64,000 nt of DNA from Megamerina dolium (GCA_963854835.1 OY978529.1:47859821-47923820); one strand, 5' to 3'; shown: positions 45,631 through 58,572, counted from the first letter of the stretch. Notes: generated from the sequence alone by a model not told the origin. Made by a program: numbers and translations.

Positions 45631-46805
45631 TATTTTTCAAAAGATGTTTTGGGGAATGCTTTGTCACCGGCTCATTTTTCAGTATTGAAGTACGAAAATT
45701 TAACTAAATATTCTATAGATATGTTACTTTATAATTAAAAAAAAGTTGAATAAATTTGCTTAAGCCGTAAAAAATCAGAAAAAAAAATGCTTTTTATTTC
45801 AAATTTTCCCTTACTCCCCGTTAAGAATATGTGCTAAAAAATAAAACCGAATTTGGCCAAAGAGAATTGTCTTCTTGTGTCATTTCTTCCAAACCCGTTG
45901 ATCCACCTAGTATGTAATCTTCCAACATTTAGAATATTCTGTATATACTTAATTAATTAATTAACTTTTTTTTTTTATTAACAAAGTCAGAGCTATACTT
46001 TGACACTTAAATTTTAGATATGTCAAGAGCTTGAGCTAATTTATTATTCAATAAATAATAATGTTATACTAACAATAATATACTAATTGTGTTATACTAA
46101 TAATTTCCGAAACAAAATTTTTAAATAAACACATTCTATGCAATTAAATTTGCAATTTTTTTTTATGTATATAACTCAATTTCGGAAAAATTATCAGTTA
46201 TGAGTTGTCAATGTTTGACCATTGATTTGCAAAGACATGTTGACAAGAATTTTTAGTGTGCAGAGATTATTAATAGACATATCAATAACAGTAAGTTGTT
46301 GAAATGACCTATTCAATTAATGCTACGCATCGCAATCCATTATAAGCAAAATTCAATTAATTAATTCAATTACTCATTTTGTTTTTGTATTTTGGAAAGA
46401 ACAAAAAAACTAAACACAGACAAATTAAGATACTATTTGCGTCGCGTTTTACATACTACAGTGAATAATCATTATTTTCCAAGTTTTATTTATTTGGACT
46501 TATTGCCAACCGATATTTTGAGAAATTCTGTAGACTTCTTTGTAAAGATGGCATTCAAAGGGCTTGGGCTTTGCGCTTTGTCTAGAAATATTTTTCAGAA
46601 CACCTCTTTTGGGCCATCAAAGATAAGAAACACATGTAAGACTTGATATTACAAAAGTTAATTCATGTAAACTTTTTGATTGTTATTTTTATCATGGCGA
46701 AACACCGGTTCCTTAGAATATGATGTAAGTACATAAATAAAAAATTAAAATATAGAAAATACAGATTTTTAGATGTAAACTGTTAAAACATCGATACCGC
46801 TATAT
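45631..46805. other. Non-coding, nothing recognised
   Basis: AT-rich. The 84-residue ORF at 46392-46646 has no recognisable domain and is not supported. Confidence 0.5.
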
Positions 46806-47065
46806 ATTTCTTTTCGATTCTTTAAGTATGTATCAGAAGCGCATTAGTTTGTAGTACAGTGTCATGATTAAATATGGTTTTTTTTTGGATATTGCTTACA
46901 GTGCTTGTCCTTGAATAATTTTTAATCTTTTTAATTAATTAATTTCTTTTCGATTCTTTAAGTATGTATCAGAAACGCATTAGTTTGTAGTACAGTGTCA
47001 TTATTAAATGTCATGTTTTTTTGGATATGGCTTACAGTGATTGGCCTTGAGTAAATTTTTAATGA
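46806..47065 (+). repeat. Tandem duplication of about 136 bp
   Basis: 46806-46927 and 46942-47064 are near copies: both start ATTTCTTTTCGATTCTTTAA, share CAGAARCGCATTAGTTTG and GTACAGTGTCAT, and end near TGGCCTTGA/TGTCCTTGA-TAATTTTTAAT. Differences are a handful of substitutions and small indels. Confidence 0.85.
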
Positions 47066-49306
47066 TTAATATTTTTGGATTTTTATTATATAAATAGCAT
47101 ATCGTAGAAATAAATATATTAATCTCTAATAAATTAATAAATGTAAGTATTATACATCTACATACATACATACATATGTATCGTACAACACATAAAGTAT
47201 AATATGTACATATATAAAGTACAGTATAACGCCACTAACAGATTAATGTTTGATTTTTATTAGTATTTCAAAAAAAATTGTTCATGTAAAATGAATCTAG
47301 ATAAGAGTAACCTTTGATTAAACAACAAGTGTAATAAAAGCAATCAGCAATATTTTCAAAATTAATAAATTTTTTTTTTATTGATATAAATGCCATATTT
47401 GCACATGTAGTCAGCCATTTCTCTATTAGATTAATTAAAATATTTCTCCTAAGCCTTTTACTATGTTTTTGTTGTTTCTTTTATTATGCCGTGGATATAA
47501 AACCAACTTGTTGATGTCTCATTAATTCATTGTCCGTTTCAGCAATTTATACTGGATTATATATTGTACATATAGAGTAGGTATAGCTTTTTTGAAATTA
47601 TTGCTTGGTTATAAAAGATTTTTTGTTTTCAATAATCCAAATTATTACCGAGAAAAGGCGCTGTTATGCAAGCAGTCACATTTGTTGCTTTCAAATGCCA
47701 ATATTTGAATGTTAATCTTTTTGATGAAATTGATATGAAATTATCACTCACTTCAATTTTTTGCTCACATTGCGAACTTGCATCAGTTCAAAGAAAGTAG
47801 GATTGCCGAAGCAGCAGCAGAGAATATACATTGCAGCTGAAATTTCATAGTGAAATTGAGCATCAATCGAACGTTGACGGAATAATAAATGACAGACAAG
47901 CGTTGACAGCAAAGTTTGATATTGAAATAACAGGCAATATAACACGAGCATTTGAGAGAGTGAAAGAGAGAATAAATGATTTGTTCGCTAACTGACAACT
48001 TTCAACAATTGTTAACAATTGTCGACAGGAAAGCGTTTGCGTACTCAATTTATGTGACAGAGAATCCAAAAATGAGAGCGTAAAAATTGAAGAGAGCTGA
48101 TAGTGTGTGATTGCCATCACTTTCCATCACCTGTAATTATCAATTTGCAAGTTTTTGATAGGTTTCCGTTCGCGTACTTTCTGTATATTTTCTCACATTT
48201 AGATTATGATTTGCTTTTCTTCACCTTCTTTTTATTTGTAAATAAGGAACTATACAAAACCTTTGCACAAGCGAAACTACGATGAAGAGAGTCGTCTTGT
48301 AACAAAATAAGATCAGCGTTAAAGACGATTAAAAAGCCGGTGATGGATATAGTATGTTTTACAACCACAGCATTGGACCGATTAGACATTTTCAATTAAT
48401 ATCTGTATATTTTAATGTGTTTCCTAGGCAGACGGGGCATTTTTACGTTTTATGTTTGCGTGACGTTATTGTGACCGCCTGCATAACAAAGCACTTAGGG
48501 GATACATATTATCTTGCACATTATTTACATACAGACCAATTGCGCATTCCATCAATGTTAGATTATTTCTTCTTAATATACCACTCACTATTTACTTAAA
48601 TTATAATTCTTAATCGATTGTGATAATTGCAAGTATTTAAGATGAAGTCAAATCTTAAATAACAATTCGACGATTCTTTCATTCAATCATTATACAAGAA
48701 TGGTATGCTACAACTTTGCTGAACACTGAATTAAAACTTAAAATACCAGTCTATAACAGTCTTTACAACAACACAAAACAAATGTATTTATTATAATTAA
48801 AAATTAATAATATATTCCTTGTTTTTTGGTAATAGTTGTACACTTCACATTATTAAATCAATTAATAAATTCTTAATGTATTTGCACCTATAACGACTGG
48901 TTTGTATTTTAAGCGTACATATACATACAATCCGTAAGATATTCTGATTTGAACTAAAACTTTTTTATGATTATTCCTTTCATTGAGTACGACAATTATA
49001 AAAATGATAGCGCATTTTGAGTTTAACTCAATATGATTAGAAGTGCTGAGTGTTATATTTAAGTATGGTTTCATAAAGGAGGTGAAGTAGAGTCTCACGA
49101 AGTAGGAAGAAGAACAAAGAAATATAGGAAAAAGAACCAGCGCATTCGATTTTCAAATTCACCTTACATCACCTCTTTTTGTTGAGCATTACAATGAACT
49201 TATAAATCCAAATACGCAGAGCTCAATTGAACACAAGGCGTAGGTATAAAATAATATTGTGATAAACAGAAGACTCATAAGTACATTGTGGAATTATTTC
49301 ATAATA
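47066..49306. other. Non-coding between the ABCG genes
   Basis: No gene supported. 47930-48070 is unusually rich in GAGAG and CAATTG words and could be a promoter or 5' exon of the minus-strand ABCG gene A, but nothing proves it. Confidence 0.35.
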
Positions 49307-50426
49307 CAGGGTGTGCCATTTAAATTTTGGAATTAGAATTGACAAGAAAAAAAAACGAATTGATATGTTTTCAGTCATGAGTTCATTAGAAATACGAGTA
49401 TTGGATTTTTGCATTTTAGAATAAAACACAAAATCATTCAAATGATTGCCACGGCTGGCTTTACGGTACCTCATCCGATCAATTCAATTTTGCACTAACT
49501 ACATTTTCTATTGTTTGGGTTTCAATTTCATGAATGGCAACTTCGATTTAATGTTTCAAGGCCTCAGTCGGTCGTCTCTGGATGGTTAGCGTAACACTTA
49601 TCCTTAATGGCTCCCCACAAAAAAATAATCCAATGTGGTTAAATTACAGCTCCGAGGCGGCCAATTTACATAATTATTTCGACTGATTATTCGATTTTCA
49701 AAGACATTGTGCAAAAGATCGATTCTTATGTTGGCTGTGTGGCCTGTGGCTTTGTCCTCTTGAAACCAAATGTCGTCCATGCCATCTTCTTCAATTATTG
49801 GTAACAAAAATTCGTTTAGCATAACACGGTAATGTCGGCTTCTTGCTAATTTTCGAAGAATGATGCCGCCGGACCAAAAACCACACCAAACAGTCGCTCG
49901 TTGTGGATGCATTGGCTTCTCAACAATCACGTGCGGATTCTCTGATTCCCAAATACGACGAAAATTTTTCTTATGGACATAGCCTCCAAGGTGGAAATGA
50001 GTTTCATCGAAAAACATGATTTTTCGTTAAGTATTCTCGTTTTAGGCCAAACGATCTTCACCCTATCGAAAATGCATCGGATGATTATGAGGCTTCATTT
50101 CTTGGACTAATTGAACTTTGTAGGTTTTAATACCGGGGGTTTATTTTACTTCCTGAGAATGACTAGTTGATATTGAAGGATGTTTCCGCATACTTGGATC
50201 AACCGCAGCAATGTTTTCGGCTGGGCGTATTGGATGTGGACGAGACCTTGTTGTTTCGCAAACTCACGTCGCAAATGGATTCACACTGTGTTTTTATCAA
50301 ATTTGTTTCGTAAATGTCTCACAATTTTCAATGATATCGAACTTTGTTCAAGCGTAAAGCGTCTGTCAACTCATGAATGTCATTATACCTCTCGAAATCA
50401 AAATAACCGGCAATTCACCCATCCTG
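49307..50426 (-). mobile_element. rosa-like DD41D transposon with both ends
   Basis: 1120 bp. Left end CAGGGTGTGCCATTT and right end (inverted) ACAGGATGGGTGAATT share CAGGRTGKG, with TA duplications at 49305-49306 and 50427-50428. The minus-strand transposase is broken: the N-terminal half (50020-50400) has stops, and the C-terminal half is an open frame at 49604-50017. That frame has FDETHFHLGGYVHKK, a RATVWCGFWSGG segment, WFQEDKATGHTAN and NWPPRSCNLTTLDYF. Counting gives 41 residues between the second and third catalytic Asp, the DD41D signature of the rosa lineage of Ceratitis. Confidence 0.85.
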
Positions 50427-50428
50427 TA

Positions 50429-51811
50429 AAAATGACGGATGAGCGCATGTTAGAAATACATGCATTTATAAACTAGATCCTATTTTAATAACGAAAACTT
50501 GTGTTTCGATGAATGCATCTTTAAACAAATGTTCTTAAAATATTATTTGTGTTCGTATTACCTACCTATATAACCTTTTTTTGAAATATTGAATTAATAT
50601 GACTTCGCTGATTCGAGTAAAGATGTCTGCAACGCAAGTAAAATATAATTGCTTTTTTTAGGTTTGAAAATAGAGTTTCTGCTGGAGTTACTTTGAATAG
50701 AAAATGAAAAATGCACTCACTGCTCATCCTAGACAAAAATACAAATGATATCAGTCGGTAAAGTGGGCAAAACCGGTTTACTTTCAACCCCTAAACCATT
50801 ATCGATATAAAATCAATATTATAGGCAATAGCCTCTAATATTGGATTTATTTCATTTTTATGTACAGGGTATTTAAACGAGGTGTACGAATTTTGTAAAA
50901 AGAGCTGATAATTTTATCTTAATCCATAGTACAAATTCTGAGGTTAGTAATGGGAGACAATATTTGCCAAATGTCTGCAGAAACTCTTCTTGAATATGGC
51001 CACTCTTTCCATGAACATTTTCATTAACCTATTTGAAAACATTTTTTTACTCTCACATATTCCCATTCGTATGTATGTTTTATATCACGAAACGGTTTTT
51101 GAGGGAGCACTATCGCAAAAATTTAAAATATTTTGAGTAAAATTTTAAAAAAATTATTGAATTAAATTTTTTCTCAGAAATAAATACAATTTTTTGGTTT
51201 TTTCTTTTTTGATTTTTACTTTTAATTAGTTTTTCTGACTGCTTTTATTAAAATATTTAAAGAAATGACATTTATTTTAAATTTATACGTTTTAATAATG
51301 TATTTTATTTAAAAATATTTCATTTCAAAAACCATATAAACAAATTCATATATATTTGAACATATACTATATATACACCTATGTATATAAAATACACTCT
51401 CTCTCCAGTATGTTATGTATGTATGTATGTGTTTAAACTACTAAATTATAAATTTAATATGACACATGAACGACTCCGATTGATCCCGAAATATTTGTTA
51501 AATATCGAGTGCTTACACTATTAACATATTTATAAATATTTACATACCAATTCAATTCAATTAACAGCCTATTTAATACAATTTAAATTAACACTTTGGC
51601 AATACAATATGTATATTCACAGCAATTACGTTAAAAGTGTTTTACATTATTAAGATTATTAGGACAGACTCTACATAAAATGTACATCGAATGTACACTA
51701 AGCAATTTCGAATGGCATGTTAGAATATTCTTTTTACTCATGATGCTCACTATGATGTCGATGTATTCTGAAATATATGTAAAGGCTTTGAAAACTTATG
51801 AAAATAATCTC
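50429..51811. other. 3' flank of ABCG gene B, no gene
   Basis: AT-rich. A GTAT tetranucleotide run lies near 51415-51430. Nothing else recognised. Confidence 0.5.
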
Positions 51812-54800
51812 TTATTTAAATAATCTCAATCTGAACGACATGATATAGAACGAAAGTATCCGCATGCCTAAAAACAGCAATAATAGAAAGCCAACAGCCA
51901 ATTCATAATTGGCATTCGTCATATCCAAATCTTTGAGGAAAAATTGAGGCCGTGTATAATGACAATAGATATCATTGCATACTAATTTTTGACGATCGTA
52001 GCCAAAAATTGCAAGTGTTGAACCATCTAGGCTGTATTTAAGAAATGATATATGAAAAAGCCATCGCATATAGATTGGAGAATCTTTGTGTTGCAGGAAA
52101 AATCCCGAAAATGTTAGGAATGGGCAAATGAAGAAGGGTCCCAAAATCGCACCAAGCTAAAACATATACACATATAAATATATTACGATAAAAGTAAATT
52201 TTTTCATTTGTATAATTACCTGTACACTTAGTGAAGCGCCCACCGCTAGGCCAATACTTTGTGCGACTAATGCTGTCAGAAATACCATAAAACTAAAGAG
52301 ACATATACGAAACAATTCCATCGGTTGTCCAGTCAAAACATAAGTTATAAATATAAAGAGGCTAGTGCAAATCAATTGTATAGGTATATCGGCTAAGGTA
52401 ATGGCAATGTAGTAGGCTCGCAATGAGTACCATCGATTGAAGTGCTCGCGTGATACTATTGGAAACTCCAACGGAACTGAAATATTTCAAATATCTTAAT
52501 CATTGCGCCATCTTTAGGTACATAATTTTCTATACTTACATTTGACTAGTATCGATGAAAATGCACAGTACATTACGAACATGATGGTATAGAAAATGTA
52601 TCGAAAATTGTTTAACGCATTTCCGGCATCGTTGCCAATGTCATAGTACAAAAATCCAACCAGTAAGGCAGCGAGAAAATGTATAGCAAACCGCAACGTT
52701 GTTAATGAGCTGTCACGCCACAATATCAGAAACGTACGCAGCAATAGTATTTCCAATTGTCGATAAAATGGGGTAGCGTAAATATTTTCACGCTTACAAC
52801 ACTTTGATGGATCATGCATGGGCTGCTGCTGTTGTTGTTCTTTGGTGTTTTTCATATTTTCATTTAAAATTCCTTTGCTATCCCACACTTGAGAAGTCAT
52901 TTCTTTTATTGGTGTCAATTGCCGTTGAAAGCTATAAGCCGGTTTGGATTTGATTTGATTATAATTTGGCGGAGAGAGAATAGGTGCTGTGACGGGTGTC
53001 ATTAATCCAGCTGCCATCATTTTATCTGCAATGATAATATTTTCAAATGAAACACGATTATTTTAGGTAGGTGGGTTAATGAGTACACAAAAAGTACAGG
53101 TAATGCTCCGGGGTTTTTTTTATATCAGAATGTGTGATTCTATTGCTTAATAGCAGTCCATAGAATTCTTTATGCTGTGTAGGCATGTTTCAATTAATTT
53201 GCTCATAGACCTGAAGTTATTAGCTTTGTTGTATGAGCATTGTCCTGACTTTGAAATATATTCGGGAGTACAATTTATATGAATGCAGCTGAGAAAAATG
53301 ATTTTTAATGGTTGAAAGACGATTCTTAAAAAGTCATGCCGGAAAATGTTCCTCAAGTATATGTAAATGGTCATCCCTTGATATTTACATTGGAAAATCC
53401 AAGACTGCATAATGTTTTAGTGGGTTTGGTCAACTGATGGAGTGAGAATTCTATTGGGTCCCTGATCTGATATGTTGTAATATTTTTGAAGAGTGTCCAG
53501 TCGGTCTTTTTGAGACTGCATACGGTTGCGGGTTCTCAGAATCTTTCAGAAAAGGAGGCTCTACTAAAGACTTTATCACTTAAGCTTGTCTATTATGTTG
53601 GAGGAGGCGAAAGTAATGCCTAATAAATACTTTCTTTTAGTATCTACTCATGAAGCTGGGAGAGCTTTATCTATATTCCATATAACTATACAGTTATTAT
53701 AATTAATTCTACCCAGTTTCTGTTTGTAGCATTGGGATATTTAATAGACTGTCAAGTACATACCAACTTTCACCATAGCATCTATTTGGGCTTTCCTCGC
53801 ACATTTATCTTGTCGGTAGCTATTATTTCGACCATTATCAATTTTTTCCACCAATTTATGATTTTGTTTACCATAGTCGTCAGTGGCGATTTCCATTACT
53901 ATTTGTAATATTAGATCTTATGTATCATCCATTGTATGTATTAAGAAAACAAAATATGAATACTTACAGTAATCGGCAGGATTATATGATTCCGGACAGT
54001 GTAAATCTAATTCAGCCAAGAATGACACCAAATTATGTGTGCCACCAGAATATATGCATTTGCCATCAGCGATTGCATACATATGATCGAACATTTCAAA
54101 TGTTAGTGCGCTCGGTTGGTGAATGGAACAAATCACAGTGCGACCTTCGTTAGCCAATTTCTTTAGAAGCGCTATGCATTGATTTGACGTTGAACTATCT
54201 AAACCACTGTAAAGAAGAAAATACTTTTAGACATTTCATTCGACATAGTTTAATCATCTATCAGGTAAAAATCTACCTTGTTGGTTCGTCTAATATCAAT
54301 ACCGGTGGGTCGTTTACTAATTCTAATGCAATTGCTAAGCGTTTCTTCTGTCCGCCAGATAAATTGCCGCTTCGTGTGTGACGATTTTCAAACATTCCAA
54401 TGGCTTCTAGAATTTTTCTTACCTGTTGGTTTAAGCTCGTTAGAATTATTATTTTAATTAGAATATATTTTTATAGGAAGTAAGGTACTAATACGGACCC
54501 TTTCTTTTTTCTCAGTTTTGTTCATCTCCGTGCCAATTTTTAAGTTTGCAGAAAAATGCATAGCCTCCTTTACGGTTAAAAATGGCTGTAGCGTGGCATC
54601 CTGTGTTATAAATGACACATTTGGTTTGAACGCTTTCACATCGCGCAGTTTTCCATTAATCGTAATATCACCGTTATAACCAAAGGCACTGAAATTTTAA
54701 CGAATCAAATAAGAATTTATATTATTTGCAAATTTTATATTACATTACGTATAGGATGAAAGTAAATTCAAGAGAGTGCTCTTGCCTGCACCAGATGGAC

Positions 54801-54866
54801 CAACAATTGCACTGAGTTCGGCAGGACAAAATTTTCCATTTACTCCATTGAGTATGGTTTTGTTTT
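51812..54866 (-). CDS. ABCG subfamily half-transporter B, first exon not found
   Basis: Minus-strand exons: 54749-54866, 54499-54688, 54277-54422, 53968-54206, 53764-53898, 52540-53025, 52220-52476 and 51812-52156; phases continuous to the stop at 51812-51814, about 638 residues without the N-terminus. Walker A is [10 protein letters not shown], signature [12 protein letters not shown], Walker [14 protein letters not shown] (split across an intron) and H-loop SIHQPSA. A Gln-rich linker ([11 protein letters not shown]) lies before the first helix, then [37 protein letters not shown] and the final helices to FRLRLFK. Same role as gene A: lipid/sterol-type export by a dimer. The donor after 54499 reads GTCCGT, an unusual but GT-type site; it is the only choice that keeps the frame. 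Exon lengths 190, 257 and 345 match gene A exactly, pointing to common descent. Confidence 0.9.
53026..53763. other. Intron of ABCG gene B
   Basis: No repeat or exon recognised in this 738-base intron. Confidence 0.6.
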
Positions 54867-55344
54867 CTGAGAGAGAAAGCAAAAAAGATTGTCAGATTTA
54901 ATGTTAATGTAAGTAAAAAATATTTTTCAGTTATGAGACCATCAGGAGGAAAGCGTTGCCGTTTCATTTTATACTTTCCTCATAAAAATTAAAATGTCAT
55001 ATTACTTAGAAGCTGTCCTCCAATACGTAAAAATTGTGGAATTTGTTGTGGCTTTGTTTTTATAATTAAATATTCATTTAGAAAATGGCTAACAAACTGA
55101 AACTGTCAGAGCTTGTGGTGACCAGGTTTTTGAGTATATAATCAAATCTAAAGAACGCACGTATATACTGGGGCAACCAATCGTTAACAATGTAAATTGT
55201 TTCTGAGAAAATAAAAATAGGCTGGATGCGTTAAGCATTAACGCTTCTAGCGAAGGCTGTAGGTCTGATCAAGTACAACACAAAATCGAATTTAGTAAAT
55301 TTCTGACACACACTTCTAAGAATTTCTAACACCGTTTGGTTTGG
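54867..55344. other. Upstream of the Walker A exon of ABCG gene B
   Basis: Should be intron. The N-terminal coding exon is expected further right on the minus strand, but none was recognised up to the window edge. Confidence 0.4.
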
Positions 55345-55715
55345 TGTGGTTATTGTGGCTGCCCTCTGTCTGAGAGGACACACTTAGGCCAGAAAGGCCC
55401 ATTGTGATACCACCGAGCTTCTCTTCCAATACTGTTGCCTGTTAAATTTGGACAGTATTAGAAGGGACCTACTTATATTAGCCGGTTCCGAACGGCAGAA
55501 CCCTTGTGACATCACTTTAACTTAGGTTTGTTACAGAGCTCAGTTAAGAAGCATTTCTTGTAAATTGTTACTGCCGGAAAAATTGCCGACAGGTGGGTAC
55601 TGTTCGAAAGAAAAATCTTTTCGATATTAAATGTTGTTATACTTCAGCCGGGACCTGATCCCACGAGCTACAGATCAGAAGCCCAACGCACTAACCACTG
55701 AGCTACGGCACCCAC
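55345..55715 (-). repeat. tRNA-derived SINE, most complete copy
   Basis: On the minus strand the 5' head reads GTGGGTGCCGTAGCTCAGTG onwards: A-box-like TAGCTCAGTGG (55695-55705) and B-box-like GGGATCAGGTCCC (55650-55662), spaced as in a tRNA. A body follows (CGAAAAGATTTTTCTTTCGA, CGGTTCCGAACGGC in either sense, CTTCTAATACTG-type box) and a 3' tail CTGGCCTAAGTGTGTCCTCT / GGGCAGCCACAATAACC. Pol III-type head, no coding. The tail is the alternative type also seen at 18240. Confidence 0.85.
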
Positions 55716-56232
55716 TGGATATACCGTTAAAATCCAGGAATTTAAAATGCGTAAAATAATAATTTTCGCATTAACATAGCACCAATAGCATGTATAAAAA
55801 CAATATATGTATACTTAATTTTTACATTAAAAATTATAATGGGAAATAATCAATCAGTAAATGGGAGGCCCATTTAGTTACATAGCTTCCATCCAAAGTC
55901 AGTGAATTATATTATATTATATTTGAACAAATTTAGTTATCGCATTTGTAAAATTACTTCGCACGTATAAGAGCATATATTTGTACGTATTCGCATTTAT
56001 TTAGCTTCAAAGTTGATGGCGTTTCACTATTCAGCACATTGTAATAATAATATTATCACACATGATTGCTAATTCTATTTACAATATAACTTATGCTCAT
56101 AATAAGTACCTAATCTCACGTAATTATGATTTATTGATATTGCTTAAATTAGCATTGAGTCTATCTAATACAATTACTACATTTGCTATCATGTAAAGCC
56201 GTAACGGAAGCCATATTTGAAATGGATTACAG

Positions 56233-56252
56233 TGACACACACACACACACTC
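56233..56252. repeat. (CA)n short microsatellite
   Basis: GTGACACACACACACACACT: about nine CA units. Confidence 0.85.
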
Positions 56253-56639
56253 GCATACACAAATAATGTTTTCAATTACAGGTGTAGTAAAAATGACCGC
56301 AATAAACGGATAATGTTTTACATTGTTACTATCGAAATTAAGCAAATACCAATATCTATAGATTACAGACAATGTAAAAATATACAGGAATGACTTAATG
56401 ATTGGGATACATATTTCGAAGCCATAGGTTTTTGTAGGGAATATCGCAAATTGATTTTTATACTTTTTCCCCTTTTAGGGGGCAACATTTTTTAGAAAGG
56501 AACTCAATACTCAAAAATGCGTTAAAGGAATAATAATGGCGTTTTTATGACATTTTTTTCAATTCAATTTTGTTGAGAACGAATTTCTTTCTGCTAACAT
56601 CGAGCATAGAATTTATAACGTTTCGATGAACGGAAGCTA

Positions 56640-56905
56640 TGAGACTCATTTGTGACTTTGCATAGGCCTGGAAATTCCATTTGTTCGAGCTTCTCTTTCA
56701 AAACTGTTATGCATGTTAGCTTTTGGACGGTATTAGAAGGGACCTACATATATTAACTGGTTCCGAACACAGAACCCTTGTGACGTCATCTTTTCTGAGC
56801 CTTGTCTCAGAGTTCTTGTTTAGAAGCGTTTTCATGTTAATTTATTACTGCCGGAAGATTTGCCAATTGCCTGCCTACAGGTGGGTACCGTTCGAGTTTC
56901 CACTA
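56640..56905 (-). repeat. SINE, decayed copy
   Basis: Body blocks CGAGCTTCTCTTTC, TATTAGAAGGGACC, TTCCGAACACAGAACCCTTG, TTACTGCCGGAAGATTTGCC and GGTGGGTACCGTTCGA in the usual order. The tail has changed and the head is absent. Confidence 0.7.
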
Positions 56906-57689
56906 AAGGTTTGACCGATTTTTCAATGGTTGCCAACAATGTTCAATATCAATTTTTAAATGCGTTAGCAAAGATATAAACCATTTTTGAGGTATCCCAC
57001 ATAGGAATACATTCTTCTGTGTGCCGTGCGGACGGTTAATAATATGTCATTGTATAATTAACTTTTGGAAAATCTCATATACCTATTATGTAAAATTAAT
57101 TTTATTGTTAGGATTGACCGTTCGATGTGTTATCAATTTTTATGTTGATCGAACAGTTATTGTTAATGGATTATATTGTTTGGACACGTGCACATGTATT
57201 ACGCCGAATGCGTATCTTTTATTCTAAGTATAATCAACAAATCGTTGAACAATCTTTTTTTTTTATGAAAATAACAACATTAAAGGTGCCTATCTGCCGA
57301 TAAGCAATTCCATATTATTTCTGCGTTAATAAAAAAGAACTGAAAGAATTACGTTACTTTGTTGCAGTAGATAGAATCAAGTGTTTCCATATGTATAAAT
57401 AAAAATTTTATATAATATATAATATAATATAATATATAATAAATTATTGCAGTGTTACTTGGTGACCAAATACGCTATGCCCCAAATTGAGGGTCAGGGT
57501 GAACCAGAGGCCTAACAAATGGCCGAATCCCTTTCTGTTCCAACACGTCACAATATTTCTTTTAAACGGGTTTAAAATTTTGCTTTTTCGGTCAAAAGTA
57601 ACGGGTGTTCTTTTTTTTAGAGTGAAGCAGTTTCCGATAGGGATAAAACGGTATAGAAATTATCAAATCTGATAATCCAAAAGTCATTT
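56906..57689. other. Non-coding, (ATATA) rich
   Basis: No gene; ATAATATA repeats at 57410-57445. The right part may belong to the rosa remnant that follows. Confidence 0.5.
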
Positions 57690-58400
57690 GTACTCAGTAA
57701 GGTTCGCAATTTCATAAAGGAAAGATTGACACCGCAGCAACACTTTCAAATATCGAAAGGTTATTATGAAAATCGTGGTTCTGTCAGCCAAACTCAAAGA
57801 TCGCTACTGCTATTTTATGGTCGGCAGTGTTAAGGCTCATTTTTGGCTCAATGGGTAGGTGAACAAGCAAAATTGTCGGATTACGAGTGAAGACAATTCC
57901 ACAAGAAATTCTTCAGACACCATTATTACATTATCAAAAACTTATTGTTTGGTGCGGTTTATGGGCTGGTGGAATCATTGGAATATACTTCTTTAAAAAC
58001 GCTACAGAGCCATGATAACTGACTATTTGATTCTCCAATTGTGTGGTGTGAATGTGGAAGAGATGTGGTTCCCACAAGACGGCGCTACATTCCATACATC
58101 GAACATTACAATCGATTTATTGAAGGAAACAATTGGCGACAACATAATCTCTTGAAATGTACCTATGAACTATCCCTCAAGATCTTGCGATGTAACGCTT
58201 CTGGACTATTTTTTGTGAGGATACGTGAAAGGGCTAGTTTATGCTGATAAGCCAGCAACTTTGGATGAATTGCAAGCCAACATTGAGCGAACTATTGCCG
58301 AAATTAGGCTCCAATTACTTGAAAAAGTAACCGAAAATTTGGTTTCCTGATTACACTACGTTCGAGCTAGTCGCGGCGGCCATATGTCCCTTTAACCCTT
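57690..58400 (+). mobile_element. rosa-like DD41D transposase remnant, second copy
   Basis: Plus-strand pieces: KLIVWCGLWAGGIIG near 57945, EEMWFPQDGATFHTSN near 58058, YPSRSCDVTLLDYFL near 58170, then GYVKGLVYADKPATLDELQA after a stop. The Asp to Asp spacing is again 41 (the count includes one stop codon position). Several stops and a frameshift; dead. Termini not identified. Confidence 0.75.
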
Positions 58401-58572
58401 TAACTACCACTCCTATGTGTAATGTTAGACCATTTTTCGAAAATCCATTAAAAGTCAATATTTGATAGGGAGGTCAAGGGTTAAAGAAAATTTTAATAAG
58501 GGTCACCAAAGACAATGAGTACGAGTATAGGTAGCATGTAAAAAACGAATTCGGATTTTAATGTATCATAAT

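Noticed and set aside
46392..46646. 84-residue ORF as a gene
   Set aside because: No domain, no splice context, composition like flanking AT-rich DNA.
55640..55715. tRNA gene
   Set aside because: The tRNA-like sequence is continuous with a SINE body and has poorly paired stems; it is a SINE head.
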